A stretch of DNA of 64,000 nucleotides from Diaphorobacter ruginosibacter (GCF_014395975.1 NZ_CP060714.1:620001-684000), one strand, 5' to 3'. Shown: positions 35,650-45,326, counted from the stretch's first letter. Made by a program: numbers and translations. Notes: a model not told the origin generated them from the sequence alone.

Positions 35650-37734
35650 ATGTCGAGAAAAGATGTTCCGCTGCCGCTGTTCGATCCGTCACTGGTGCGC
35701 GGCGCGCTGGAGGATTCGTTGCGCAAGCTCACACCGCGCGCGCAGTGGCGCAATCCGGTGATGTTCGTGGTCTACCTGGGCGCGGTCATCACCACGCTGC
35801 TCTGGATCGAGGCGCTGCGCGGCAATGCGGAGGCACCCGCGGGCTTCATCCTGTCGATCGCGCTGTGGCTGTGGTTCACGGTGCTGTTCGCCAATTTCGC
35901 GGAAGCCCTGGCCGAGGGGCGCAGCCGGGCACAGGCGGCGAGCCTGCGCGGCATGAAACGCAACACCGTGGCCAAGCTGCTCACCAAGCCACGTTTTGGG
36001 GCGCAATGGTCGCCGATTCAGGCCAACGAACTGCGTGCGGGCGCCGTGATCCTTGTGGAGGCGGGAGACACCATCGCGCTCGATGGCACGGTGCTCGAAG
36101 GCGTCGCATCGGTCGATGAAAGCGCCATCACGGGAGAATCCGCCCCGGTGATCCGGGAGGCGGGCGGCGATTTTTCTTCGGTGACGGGCGGCACGCGCGT
36201 GCTCTCGGACTGGCTTGTGGTGCAGGTCACGGTGAATCCCGGCGAATCCTTCCTGGATCGCATGATCTCGATGGTCGAGTCGGCGAAGCGCCAGAAGACG
36301 CCAAATGAACTGGCGCTGTCGATCCTGCTGGTTGGACTGACGCTGGTGTTCATGATGGTGATCGTCACGCTCAAGCCGTTTTCGGCATTTGCCGTGGAGC
36401 AGGCCGGAGCGGGCTCCGTTGTCGGCCTCACGGTGCTGATCGCGCTGCTGGTGTGCCTGATCCCCACGACGATCGGGGGCCTGCTGTCGGCCATCGGTGT
36501 GGCAGGCATGAGCCGCATGATGCAGGCGAACGTGATCGCCACGTCGGGCCGTGCCGTCGAGGCTGCGGGGGACGTCGACGTGCTGCTGCTCGACAAGACC
36601 GGCACCATCACGCTCGGCAATCGCCAGGCCAGCGATTTCCTGCCGGCCTCCGGCATCTCACCGGCACAACTGGCGGATGCTGCACAGATGGCATCGCTTG
36701 CCGACGAGACACCCGAAGGCCGCAGCGTGGTCGTTCTCGCGAAGGAGCGGCATGGCCTGCGCGAGCGTGAATTGAGTGCCCTGAATGCCACCTTCGTTCC
36801 GTTCACCGCGCAGACACGCATGAGCGGCGTGGACATGCGTGACGCCACCGGACCGCGTGCGCTGCGCAAGGGCGCCGCCGATGCGGTGAGAAAGCATGTG
36901 GAGGCACTGGGCGGCCAGTTTCCCCCCGACGTGCAGAAGCTCGTCGAAGAGGTCGCACGTCGCGGCAGCACCCCGCTGGTGGTGGCCGACAATGCGCGTG
37001 TGATGGGCGTGATCGAGCTGAAGGACATCGTCAAGCATGGCATCCGCGAGCGCTTTGCCGAGCTGCGCCGGATGGGCATCAAGACCGTGATGATCACGGG
37101 CGACAACCCGCTCACCGCCGCAGCGATCGCGGCCGAGGCCGGTGTGGATGATTACCTGGCCGAGGCGCGGCCCGAGGACAAGCTGCAGCTCATCCGCTCG
37201 CAGCAGGCGGCGGGTCGCCTGGTGGCCATGACGGGTGACGGCACCAACGATGCGCCAGCGCTCGCGCAGGCCGATGTGGCCGTCGCGATGAACAGTGGAA
37301 CGCAGGCGGCGAAGGAAGCCGGCAACATGGTGGACCTGGACAGCAACCCCACCAAGCTCATCGAGGTGGTGGAGACCGGCAAGCAGATGCTGATGACGCG
37401 CGGGGCGCTCACCACGTTCAGTGTGGCCAACGACGTGGCGAAGTACTTCGCGATCATCCCTGCGGCCTTCGTGGGCACCTACCCGCAGCTCGCATCGCTC
37501 AATGTGATGGGATTGCACAGTTCCGAATCGGCCATCCTGAGCGCCGTGATCTTCAATGCGCTCATCATCATCGCGCTGATCCCCCTGGCGCTGCGCGGCG
37601 TGCCGTACCGTGCGGTGGGCGCGGCGGCACTGCTGCGCCGCAATCTGCTGATCTATGGCGTGGGCGGGTTGGTCGTGCCGTTCGTCGGCATCAAGCTGAT
37701 CGACATGCTGCTGGCGGGCGCCGGGATGGTCTGA
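35650..37734 (+). CDS. kdpB: Potassium-transporting ATPase ATP-binding subunit KdpB
   Basis: P-type ATPase of 694 aa. The phosphorylated Asp315 is in LLLDKTGTIT, the membrane motif is LIPTTIGGLLSAIG, and the hinge reads GDGTNDAPALAQADVAVAMN. The actuator-domain TGES loop is present. AAGGAG lies 9 bp before the ATG at 35650; a GTG at 35641 overlaps the kdpC stop and is less likely. It follows kdpC and precedes kdpD. Confidence 0.97.
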   Translation: MSRKDVPLPLFDPSLVRGALEDSLRKLTPRAQWRNPVMFVVYLGAVITTLLWIEALRGNAEAPAGFILSIALWLWFTVLFANFAEALAEGRSRAQAASLRGMKRNTVAKLLTKPRFGAQWSPIQANELRAGAVILVEAGDTIALDGTVLEGVASVDESAITGESAPVIREAGGDFSSVTGGTRVLSDWLVVQVTVNPGESFLDRMISMVESAKRQKTPNELALSILLVGLTLVFMMVIVTLKPFSAFAVEQAGAGSVVGLTVLIALLVCLIPTTIGGLLSAIGVAGMSRMMQANVIATSGRAVEAAGDVDVLLLDKTGTITLGNRQASDFLPASGISPAQLADAAQMASLADETPEGRSVVVLAKERHGLRERELSALNATFVPFTAQTRMSGVDMRDATGPRALRKGAADAVRKHVEALGGQFPPDVQKLVEEVARRGSTPLVVADNARVMGVIELKDIVKHGIRERFAELRRMGIKTVMITGDNPLTAAAIAAEAGVDDYLAEARPEDKLQLIRSQQAAGRLVAMTGDGTNDAPALAQADVAVAMNSGTQAAKEAGNMVDLDSNPTKLIEVVETGKQMLMTRGALTTFSVANDVAKYFAIIPAAFVGTYPQLASLNVMGLHSSESAILSAVIFNALIIIALIPLALRGVPYRAVGAAALLRRNLLIYGVGGLVVPFVGIKLIDMLLAGAGMV

Positions 37735-37752
37735 TGCTACGCTGTCGCTGAT

Positions 37753-40491
37753 ATGCCCCGTACGTCCAACGACATCGACAAGGAGATAGACGACCTGCGT
37801 CCCGATCCGGACGCGCTCGTCGCGCGGCTTCAGGCCGAGCAGGCGAGCGCGCATCGAGGGAAGCTGCGCATCTACTTCGGCTCCAATGCCGGTGTCGGGA
37901 AGACCTTCGCGATGCTGGGTGCCGCGCAGCGCGAGTCGCAGGCGGGGCGCTCCATCGTGGTGGGGCTGGTCGAGACCCATGGCCGGGCCGAGACCGCGCA
38001 GCAATTGCACGGGCTACAGCAACTGCCGTTGCTGGACGTTGTCTACCAGGGCAGGCAGCTCAAGGAGTTCGACCTCGACGCGGCGCTCGCGCGGCGCCCC
38101 GACGTGCTGCTGCTCGATGAACTGGCGCACAGCAATGTGCCGGGCTCGCGCCACGCCAAGCGCTGGCAGGACGTGGAGGAACTGATCGATGCGGGCATCG
38201 ACGTGTGGACCACACTCAATGTGCAGCATCTTGAAAGCCTGAACGACGTGGTGGGCGGCATCGTCGGCATCCGGGTGCGCGAGACGGTGCCCGACCACAT
38301 CTTCGACGATGCCGATGAAGTGGTGATGGTGGACATCTCGCCCGACGAGCTGCTGAGGCGTCTCAAGGAGGGCAAGGTCTACCACCTGGAGCAGGCGGAG
38401 CGCGCGTCCAGGCATTTCTTCCGGCGCGGCAATCTGCTGGCGCTGCGCGAGCTGGCGCTTCGCAGGACGGCGGATCGCGTGGACGAGGACATGCGCGACT
38501 ACCGGCGCGAGCGATCCATCGGCGACGTCTGGCCCACGCGAGAGCGACTCCTGGTGGGAGTGGGCGGACGTGCCGGTGACGATGCGCTGGTGCGCCAGGT
38601 GGCGCGGCTTGCCCGGCGGCTCGATGCCGACTGGCTGGTGGTGTATGTCGATGCACCCCACCGGCAGCACCGGCCGCGCAGCGCACAGGCGGCGGTGCTG
38701 AAGACACTGGCGCTTGCTGTGCGGCTGGGAGCGGAAACCGCCACGATTCCCGGTGACGACGTGGCCCTGGCGCTGGTGAACTTCGCGCGGGAGCGCAATG
38801 CCAGCCATCTGGTGCTGGCGCAGAGCGCGCGCTCCGCCTGGACGCTGCTGCGCCGGTTCGCGCGCAGCCTGCCGGAGCGCGTGGCGGAGATCGATTCGAG
38901 CCTGGACGTTCTTGTGCTCTCCACGCGTGGGCAAGGGGCCGCCAATGGCCATGCGGGCCAGGCGCACCCGGCGCGCGAGCCGCTGCCGGTGCGTAAGCCG
39001 GTGCGCTGGCGGGGCTATGTGGGCGCCACGCTGGCCTGCCTGGCCGTCACCGCGCTCGCGGAAATGCTGCTGCAGGTGTTCGATCCCGCGAATGTGGTGA
39101 TGGTGTTCCTGCTGACCGTGATCCTGAGCGCGCTGCGCTGGGGACGCGGGCCCGGCGCGTGGGCCGCGCTGCTGGCCGTTCTGTGTTTCGATTTCTTCTT
39201 CGTGCAGCCGCGAGGCTCGTTCAGCATTGCCGACACGCAGTACCTGTTCACCTTTGCCTTGATGCTGGGTGTGGCGCTGGTGTGCGGCCAGCTGATGGCG
39301 CGGCTGCGGCACGAGGCGCATGTGGCGGCCGAGCGTGAGCGGCGCGTGGGAGCACTTGCCCGGCTGGCGCGCGACCTGTCGGGGGCGCTCACGCAGGAGC
39401 AGGTGGCGGAGATCGCCTTGGGCACGGTGTCCGGTGTGTTCGATGCGCGTGCAGGGCTGCTGCTGCCTGATCCGGGAGAGCGGCTGCAACTGGTGGCAGG
39501 CAGTGCGGTCACGCCCGACGTGAGCCTTGCGCGCTGGAGCATGGAGCATGGCCAGATGGCCGGGCGCGGCACCGATACGCTGCATGCGGCCAGTGCGCTG
39601 TATGTTCCGCTGCAGGCGCCCGTGCGGGGGCGCGGCGTGCTGGCGCTGGAGATGCGCTCGCCCGCGCGGCTCGACGTGCCGGAGGAGCGGCGCCTGCTGG
39701 AGGCCTGTGCCAGCCAGATCGCCCTGGCGCTGGAGCGCGTGCATTTCGTGGAGGTGGCGCAGCAGACACAGATCGTGATGGAGGGCGAGCGCATGCGCAA
39801 CACGCTTTTGTCTGCCGTCTCGCACGATCTGCGGACGCCGCTGACCAGCATCCTGGGGGCCGCGCAGGCAGCCTTGCCGCATGTGCCGCAAGGCCCCGGG
39901 CACGAGATGCTCGTGCAGTTGCGCAATCAGGCCCAGTCCATGCAGCAGCTGGTCGAGAATCTGTTGGCCATGGCGCGTATGCAGCAGGGCGGCGTGCATC
40001 TTAAACGCGAGTGGATTCCGGTCGAGGAGCTGGTGGGAAGCGCCTTGCAGCAGTTGCGTGACAGGCTTGCGGGCCATCCTGTGCGCACGGATCTGCCTGC
40101 GCATCTGCCGCTGCTCAGCATCGATGGGACGATGATGGAGCGCGTGCTTGTGAACCTGCTCGACAATGCCTGCAGGTATACACCTGAAGGTACCATTTTG
40201 CGCATCGCCGCGCGTGTCGAGTCGACGGTGAACGGTGCGGAGCAACTGGTGCTGAGCATTGCCGACAGCGGACCTGGCCTGCCTGTCCAGATGGCGGAGA
40301 GCGAGTTGTTCGAGCCTTTCACGCGTGGCGTATCCGAATCGAGCATCTCCGGGATCGGCCTGGGACTGGCACTGGCGCGGCGCATTGTGGAGGCGCATGG
40401 CGGCACCTTGACGGCGCATTCCGCTGAGCCGGGGCCTGGGGCTGTATTTGCGATCGCGCTGCCGGTTCAGGCGCAACCCGACGTGGAGTGA
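37753..40491 (+). CDS. kdpD: Sensor histidine kinase KdpD
   Basis: Kinase of 912 aa that senses potassium limitation. Order: KdpD domain with Walker-type GSNAGVGKT (residues 43-51), universal-stress-protein-like domain about 255-380, four short helices of the DUF4118 region about 415-515, GAF-like domain, HisKA with H691 in SAVSHDLRTPLTSI, and HATPase with NLLDNACRYTP and SGIGLGLALARRI. It is directly downstream of kdpB. The partner gene kdpE does not follow; an opposite-strand cob cluster begins here, overlapping the kdpD stop by 25 bp. Confidence 0.96.
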   Translation: MPRTSNDIDKEIDDLRPDPDALVARLQAEQASAHRGKLRIYFGSNAGVGKTFAMLGAAQRESQAGRSIVVGLVETHGRAETAQQLHGLQQLPLLDVVYQGRQLKEFDLDAALARRPDVLLLDELAHSNVPGSRHAKRWQDVEELIDAGIDVWTTLNVQHLESLNDVVGGIVGIRVRETVPDHIFDDADEVVMVDISPDELLRRLKEGKVYHLEQAERASRHFFRRGNLLALRELALRRTADRVDEDMRDYRRERSIGDVWPTRERLLVGVGGRAGDDALVRQVARLARRLDADWLVVYVDAPHRQHRPRSAQAAVLKTLALAVRLGAETATIPGDDVALALVNFARERNASHLVLAQSARSAWTLLRRFARSLPERVAEIDSSLDVLVLSTRGQGAANGHAGQAHPAREPLPVRKPVRWRGYVGATLACLAVTALAEMLLQVFDPANVVMVFLLTVILSALRWGRGPGAWAALLAVLCFDFFFVQPRGSFSIADTQYLFTFALMLGVALVCGQLMARLRHEAHVAAERERRVGALARLARDLSGALTQEQVAEIALGTVSGVFDARAGLLLPDPGERLQLVAGSAVTPDVSLARWSMEHGQMAGRGTDTLHAASALYVPLQAPVRGRGVLALEMRSPARLDVPEERRLLEACASQIALALERVHFVEVAQQTQIVMEGERMRNTLLSAVSHDLRTPLTSILGAAQAALPHVPQGPGHEMLVQLRNQAQSMQQLVENLLAMARMQQGGVHLKREWIPVEELVGSALQQLRDRLAGHPVRTDLPAHLPLLSIDGTMMERVLVNLLDNACRYTPEGTILRIAARVESTVNGAEQLVLSIADSGPGLPVQMAESELFEPFTRGVSESSISGIGLGLALARRIVEAHGGTLTAHSAEPGPGAVFAIALPVQAQPDVE

Positions 40492-41300
40492 GCGGGCGAC
40501 CTGCGCAGCAGGTAGATGTCCATGATCCAGCCATGCCGCGCACGCGCTGCGGCGCGTGTCGCAGCGATGCGTTCCGCCACTTCGGCAAGCGGTCCATGGT
40601 CCAGGAGTTGCTGCGGCATGCCCAGATAGGCGCCCCACCAGATCTGGACGTCGTGCGCCACGTCGGATGGAAGCACAGCGAAGCTGCATTGGCCGTCGAG
40701 CATCACCATGAGCGTATCCACGCCCGCAGGCCAGCCGTGCTCGCGCAACTGGCGGCCCGTGGTCACCACGAAGGGCTGGCCGATGTCGTTCACGGGAATG
40801 GCATGTGCCGCCGTCAGGGCCTGCATGGAGGTGATGCCGGCCACCACCGTGATGCGCACCGGTGCGGGCTGCATGCGGGCGGCAATGCGCAGCGTGCTGT
40901 CGTAGAGCGAGGGGTCACCCCACACCAGCAGGGCCACGCGCAGGGCGTTCCGCCGGGACGGGTCGACGGCGCCCCGTGCCAGCGCATCGGCCATGGCTGC
41001 CTGCCAGCGCATGGTGATGGCAGCATGCCATTCATCCACCTGCACCAGATAGTCGTCGCCCTGGCTGCGGCGCACTGGCATGTCGAATCCGGCAATATGC
41101 ACCGCCGTGCCGGGCGCCAGTACTGCATCGCACAGCGATTGGCGCAGGGCAGCCAGTTCGGCCTTGTCCTCGCCCTTGTGGGGCAGCAGGATCAGGTCAG
41201 CAGCGTTCATGGCGCTGATCGCCTGGCGCGTGAGGTGATCAGGGTTGCCTGTGCCGATGCCGATCAGCGTCAGTTCCACGGGCGGCAGTGTGGTGCTCAT
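40467..41300 (-). CDS. cobF: Precorrin-6A synthase (deacetylating) CobF
   Basis: SAM-dependent methyltransferase of 277 aa. LTLIGIGTGNPDHLT is the N-terminal tetrapyrrole-methylase motif, LLVWGDPSLYDST the SAM site and VVAGITSMQALTAAH the third conserved block, all typical of CobF. It methylates C1 of precorrin-5 with loss of the acetyl group in the aerobic cobalamin pathway. It is the last gene of the minus-strand cluster; its start overlaps the cobM stop (ATGA) and its end overlaps kdpD by 25 bp. Confidence 0.92.
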   Translation of the reverse strand: MSTTLPPVELTLIGIGTGNPDHLTRQAISAMNAADLILLPHKGEDKAELAALRQSLCDAVLAPGTAVHIAGFDMPVRRSQGDDYLVQVDEWHAAITMRWQAAMADALARGAVDPSRRNALRVALLVWGDPSLYDSTLRIAARMQPAPVRITVVAGITSMQALTAAHAIPVNDIGQPFVVTTGRQLREHGWPAGVDTLMVMLDGQCSFAVLPSDVAHDVQIWWGAYLGMPQQLLDHGPLAEVAERIAATRAAARARHGWIMDIYLLRRSPAHSTSGCA

Positions 41301-42127
41301 GCCTGCGCCTCGGGTAACGGGCGATCGGTGGCGGTGTCCACGGCCGCTCCGTTGCCGGGAAAACGCGGCTCGGTGCCGAGAGGGCGGTAGCGGCGGTCGT
41401 AGTCGGCGGCGTAGAGGCGGCTTTCTCCAAACTCCTGTGCGGAAATGCTGCGGCCCACCAGGATGATGGCCGTGCGCTCCATGCTCGTGGCGACCGCCTG
41501 CGCGAGCTCGCCCACCGTGGTGCGCACCACTGTTTCATCGGGCCAGCTGGCGCGCCAGACGATGGCGGCGGGACAGTCCGCACCGTAGTGCGGCAGCAGC
41601 TCGGCCTGCACCTTCGTGGCGACGTGGATGGACAGGTGAATGGCCAGTACGGCACCGGTGGCCGCGAACGCCGCGAGGTTCTCGCCCTCGGGCATGGCCG
41701 TGGCGCGGCCCGATGTGCGTGTGAGCACCACCGATTGGCACAGGCCGGGCAGCGTCAGTTCCGCGCCGAGCGTGGCCGCCGCTGCGGCAAACGACGGTAC
41801 GCCCGGCGTGACGGTGTAGGCGATGTCCAGCGCACGCAGGCGCCGCAATTGCTCGCCCATGGCAGACCAGACAGACAGGTCGCCTGAATGCAGACGTGCC
41901 ACATCTTCTCCGCGCGCTTCGGCTGCGGAGATTTCTTCCATGATTTGTTCCAGGCTCATGGAGGCAGTGTTCACGATGCGCGCACCCGGCGGGCAATGGG
42001 CCAGCAGCTCGCGTGGAATGAGCGAGCCCGCATAGAGGCACACGGGGCAGCGCGCCATGAGGTCGCGCCCCCGCACGGTGATCAGGTCGGCGGCGCCGGG
42101 GCCTGCACCGATGAAATGAACGGTCAT
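41297..42127 (-). CDS. cobM: Precorrin-4 C11-methyltransferase CobM
   Basis: Tetrapyrrole methylase of 276 aa: MTVHFIGAGPGAADLITVRG, YAGSLIPRELLAHCPPGARI, RLHSGDLSVWSAMGEQ and VTPGVPSFAAAAA. It converts precorrin-4 to precorrin-5. It overlaps the cobE stop by ATGA (42124-42127) and the cobF start by 4 bp, so cobE-M-F is tightly coupled. Confidence 0.94.
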   Translation of the reverse strand: MTVHFIGAGPGAADLITVRGRDLMARCPVCLYAGSLIPRELLAHCPPGARIVNTASMSLEQIMEEISAAEARGEDVARLHSGDLSVWSAMGEQLRRLRALDIAYTVTPGVPSFAAAAATLGAELTLPGLCQSVVLTRTSGRATAMPEGENLAAFAATGAVLAIHLSIHVATKVQAELLPHYGADCPAAIVWRASWPDETVVRTTVGELAQAVATSMERTAIILVGRSISAQEFGESRLYAADYDRRYRPLGTEPRFPGNGAAVDTATDRPLPEAQA

Positions 42128-42597
42128 GCCGTAACTCCTTGACTTTCAGTGGCGGCAGGAGCGCATCCTGCCGCCAGACAACGATAGATCTGGCCACTCT
42201 GGCGATGTCGCAGGGCGGCGGCCAGTGTGGCGCTGCCGTCATCCGCCACTCGCCGGGGCAGCAGCAGTGTGGGGGCCGGCGCTGCAGCCGACAGGGCCAC
42301 CGCTTCCGCGACGCTGCCCGTGCCATAACGCCGCAGCAGCCTTTCGGAACGGGTGACTACAGGTTGACCCGGTAACGCGTGCGCCGCCACCGGCAATATG
42401 GCCACGTGGAAAGGAAGTTGGGTGACCCACTCCCCAAGCGCCGGACTGCCTTCCTTGCCATCGAGCACTGCCACGGCGCAAAACCGTGTCAGCGCGGGCA
42501 GGCCGAGCCCTGCCTGTATCCACAGTGATTGCAGAACGGCGGCCTTGGCCTGTGCGCGCATGCCGATGCCGAGCACCACGCATTCATGGTCCGCCAT
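42124..42597 (-). CDS. cobE: Cobalamin biosynthesis protein CobE (CbiG C-terminal-like)
   Basis: Protein of 157 aa from the CobE/GbiG family. The first strand is ECVVLGIGMRAQAKAAVLQS, and RFCAVAVLDGKEGSPALGEW is typical. Its exact role in the aerobic pathway is unclear. Three start choices exist: the ATG at 42597 (MADHEC), a GTG at 42606 overlapping the cobL stop as GTGA, and an ATG at 42621. It lies between cobL and cobM, with overlapping coupling to both. Confidence 0.82.
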   Translation of the reverse strand: MADHECVVLGIGMRAQAKAAVLQSLWIQAGLGLPALTRFCAVAVLDGKEGSPALGEWVTQLPFHVAILPVAAHALPGQPVVTRSERLLRRYGTGSVAEAVALSAAAPAPTLLLPRRVADDGSATLAAALRHRQSGQIYRCLAAGCAPAATESQGVTA

Positions 42598-42602
42598 CGC
42601 AT

Positions 42603-43796
42603 TCACGGCTGCCAGCTCCATTGCATCAATGGACGCGCGGTTTCCCAGCTGCGCATGCGGCCCAGCGGCACGGCACTGGAAATTTCCAGCTTCAACAACT
42701 GGCCGCCGCATTCGCCCTGCAACTGCACGAGCAGCGCCTGGGTTTCCAGCGTCACGGCATTCACCACGAGGCGGCAGCCGGCGGGCATGTGCTCGCGAAG
42801 CACGGCAAACAGCGCGGCGTCGAAGCCACCGCCCACAAACACCGCTTGCGGCGGCGGCAGGCCCTGCAGCGCATCAGGCGCGAGGCCGTGCACCACGTGC
42901 AATGTCTTCTGCAGGCCAAACCGTGCGGCGTTGGCACGAATGTTGGCCGTGCGCCGGGCGTGCTGCTCCACGCTGATGGCCGTGCCACCGGCGAGGCACC
43001 ATTCCACGGCGACCGAGCCCGAGCCCCCGCCGATATCCCACAGCCGCTCTCCGCGGCGCGGCGCGAGGGCTGCCAGCGTGATGGCGCGTGCAGGCGCCTT
43101 GGTGATCTGGCCGTCGTGGGCGTACGATGCATCAGGCAGGCCTGGCACCTGGGGCCATGCTGCGCCGCCCTGTGCGAGCAAGGCCACGGTCACGGGGGCC
43201 TGGGCGGGTTCTGCCGCGGGGGTGTCCGCCGCGGCGTCAGCGCGCAGCATGCGGCAGCGCTCGCGCGGTCCGCCCACGGATTCCATCACCCACATCTGGC
43301 TGGCGCCCCAGCCTTCATGCGAGAGCCATTGCGCCAACTGCTCGACGGCCGCACCGTCGCGCAGCAGCGCGATCATCTGCCGGCCGGGTGCAAGGCGGGG
43401 CAGCAATTGCTCCAGCGGACTGGCATGCAGACCGAGGCATTCGGTCGCTTCCAGTTTCCAGCCCAGGCGGGCCGCAACCAGCGAGAATGTCGAGGGTTGT
43501 GCGAAACAGCGCCACTCCCCGGGCGTGACCTGCGCCGCCAGGCTTCCGCCCGCACCAAACCAGAAGGGATCGCCCGAAGCCAGCACGGCGACGCGTTTGC
43601 CACGCTGCGCGAGCACCGGTGCCGGATCGAACGGCACGGGCCAGGGCTGGCCGCGCTCATCGACCTGGGCGAGCGCCAGATGGCGCGGTCCACCGAAGAC
43701 TACTTCGGCGTTGTCCAGCGCCTGGCGGGCCGAGGGGGATAGCCCCTGAAGTCCGTCTTCGTTCAGCCCTATCAAAGTCAACCATGGATCAGTCAT
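42603..43796 (-). CDS. cobL: Precorrin-6Y C5,15-methyltransferase (decarboxylating) CobL
   Basis: Fusion protein of 397 aa. The N-terminal CbiE-like methylase (LTLIGLNEDGLQGLSPSARQ and AVLASGDPFWFGAGGSL) is followed by a C-terminal CbiT-like domain with SAM motif LWDIGGGSGSVAVEW and FVGGGFD. It methylates C5 and C15 and decarboxylates precorrin-6B to precorrin-8x. Its ATG (43794-43796) sits head-to-head with the cobK ATG on the other strand, so both promoters lie inside the opposite gene or far upstream. Confidence 0.95.
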   Translation of the reverse strand: MTDPWLTLIGLNEDGLQGLSPSARQALDNAEVVFGGPRHLALAQVDERGQPWPVPFDPAPVLAQRGKRVAVLASGDPFWFGAGGSLAAQVTPGEWRCFAQPSTFSLVAARLGWKLEATECLGLHASPLEQLLPRLAPGRQMIALLRDGAAVEQLAQWLSHEGWGASQMWVMESVGGPRERCRMLRADAAADTPAAEPAQAPVTVALLAQGGAAWPQVPGLPDASYAHDGQITKAPARAITLAALAPRRGERLWDIGGGSGSVAVEWCLAGGTAISVEQHARRTANIRANAARFGLQKTLHVVHGLAPDALQGLPPPQAVFVGGGFDAALFAVLREHMPAGCRLVVNAVTLETQALLVQLQGECGGQLLKLEISSAVPLGRMRSWETARPLMQWSWQP

Positions 43797-44541
43797 GACG
43801 CAAGTTCTCCTGCTGGGCGGTACCAGCGGCGCCAGCCAGTTGGCCCAGGCATTGCACCGGGCGGGCGTGCCCGCCCTGTTCTCGTACGCGGGCGTGACCC
43901 ACGCCCCGCTGGCGCAGCCCCTGCCTACGCGCAGCGGCGGGTTTGGCGGCGCCGAGGGGCTGGCGCAATTCATTCGCGATCACGGCATCAGCCACGTGGT
44001 GGATGCCACGCACCCGTTTGCCGCGCAGATGAGCCGCAACGCTTGTGTCGCATGCGCTGCCACCGGCACACCGCTGCTGGCCCTGGAGCGCGCAGCCTGG
44101 CAGCCGCAAGCGGGCGACCAGTGGATCGACGTGGCGGACATGGCAGCAGCAGCTGCCGCCCTGCCCGAGGCACCATCGCGCGTGTTTCTCGCCGTGGGGC
44201 GCAAACAGCTCGATGCCTTTGCGCGCCACCCGCAGCACCACTACCTGCTGCGGCTTGTGGATGCGCCCGTGCCCGGCAGTCTTTCGCTCCCGCGCCACAC
44301 GGTGATCACGGGTCGCGGTCCTTTCGGCGAGGCCGATGACCTGGCCCTGCTGCGGCAGCACGGCATGCAATGGGTTGTGGCCAAGAATGCCGGCGGCGAG
44401 GCCACGCGCGGCAAGCTCGATGCCGCGCGCCGCCTGGGCCTGCCCGTGGTGATGGTGCAGCGGCCGGTGCTGCCCGACAGGCTGCGCACCGAGGAGGTGA
44501 GCGCCGTGTTGCATTGGCTGGATCACGGCGCGTTGCCGTAG
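43795..44541 (+). CDS. cobK: Precorrin-6A reductase CobK
   Basis: NADPH-dependent reductase of 248 aa: VLLLGGTSGASQLAQAL, VVDATHPFAAQMSRNA, HTVITGRGPFGEADDLALLR and WVVAKNAGGEATRGKLDAAR are conserved CobK/CbiJ blocks. It reduces precorrin-6A to precorrin-6B. It is the only cob gene on the plus strand. Its start shares CATG with the cobL start and its last 19 bp overlap the end of cobJ, so it is inverted inside the operon. Confidence 0.93.
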   Translation: MTQVLLLGGTSGASQLAQALHRAGVPALFSYAGVTHAPLAQPLPTRSGGFGGAEGLAQFIRDHGISHVVDATHPFAAQMSRNACVACAATGTPLLALERAAWQPQAGDQWIDVADMAAAAAALPEAPSRVFLAVGRKQLDAFARHPQHHYLLRLVDAPVPGSLSLPRHTVITGRGPFGEADDLALLRQHGMQWVVAKNAGGEATRGKLDAARRLGLPVVMVQRPVLPDRLRTEEVSAVLHWLDHGALP

Positions 44542-45326
44542 TAGCGCGGCGTGTAGATCCAGCGGCCCACGCGGCGCGTGGTGCTGTTGCCCACGATCAC
44601 CACGGTGCGCATATCGGCCATCTCGGGGGTGGCCTCCGCGAGAGTGCAGACCTGCAGTGTCTCGTCGGGCGTGGATACGGCACGGGCGAAGATCAGCAGT
44701 CTGCTAGGTTCGCACTGGGCGCGCAGCAGCTCCAGCAGCCGGACAAAGCCTTCGGGCCGGGTGCGTGAGCGCGGGTTGTAGAAGGCCATCGCGAAATCCG
44801 CTTCGGCGGCCAGTTGCACGCGGCGGGCGATCACCGGCCAGGGCTTGAGGTTGTCCGAAAGATTGATGCAGCAAAAATCATGGCCCAGCGGCGCACCCGC
44901 ACGCGCGGCCGCGGCCAGCATGGCGGTGACGCCGGGCAGCACCTGCACGTCGAGCGCATGCCACGCAGCCGCCGCTTCGGTGGGCGCGGCTTCGATGGCT
45001 TCGAACACGGCGGAGGCCATGGCGAATACGCCGGGATCGCCCGACGACACCACGACCACCTGCCGGCCTTGCGCGGCCAGTGCCAGTGCCTGGCGTGCCC
45101 GGTCAAGCTCCACGCGGTTGTCCGATGCATGCCAGGCGATGTCTGTCCGGGGCACTGCGCCCGTGCACTCCAGCAGCTCGCGCGCACGGGCGATGTAGGG
45201 CAGATAGCCGACCACGTCGTTGGCCTGCAGGAGGGCGTCGTGCACGGCGGGCGTGATCTGTGCCGGATCGCCCGGGCCGAGCCCGGCCACGATCAGGCGG
45301 CCCGTGGTTGCGGTGGTTGTCACCAT
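44523..45326 (-). CDS. cobJ: Precorrin-3B C17-methyltransferase CobJ
   Basis: Ring-contraction methyltransferase of 267 aa. LIVAGLGPGDPAQITPAV, VVVVSSGDPGVFAMASAVFE, LPGVTAMLAAAARAGAPLGH and FAMAFYNPRSRTRPEGF match the CobJ/CbiH family. It converts precorrin-3B to precorrin-4. It overlaps cobI by 7 bp upstream and cobK by 19 bp downstream (convergent). Confidence 0.95.
   Translation of the reverse strand: MVTTTATTGRLIVAGLGPGDPAQITPAVHDALLQANDVVGYLPYIARARELLECTGAVPRTDIAWHASDNRVELDRARQALALAAQGRQVVVVSSGDPGVFAMASAVFEAIEAAPTEAAAAWHALDVQVLPGVTAMLAAAARAGAPLGHDFCCINLSDNLKPWPVIARRVQLAAEADFAMAFYNPRSRTRPEGFVRLLELLRAQCEPSRLLIFARAVSTPDETLQVCTLAEATPEMADMRTVVIVGNSTTRRVGRWIYTPRYYGNAP

Noticed and set aside
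38014..40689. 891-codon minus frame opposite kdpD
   Set aside because: Antisense shadow of a high-GC gene; it contains no domain.
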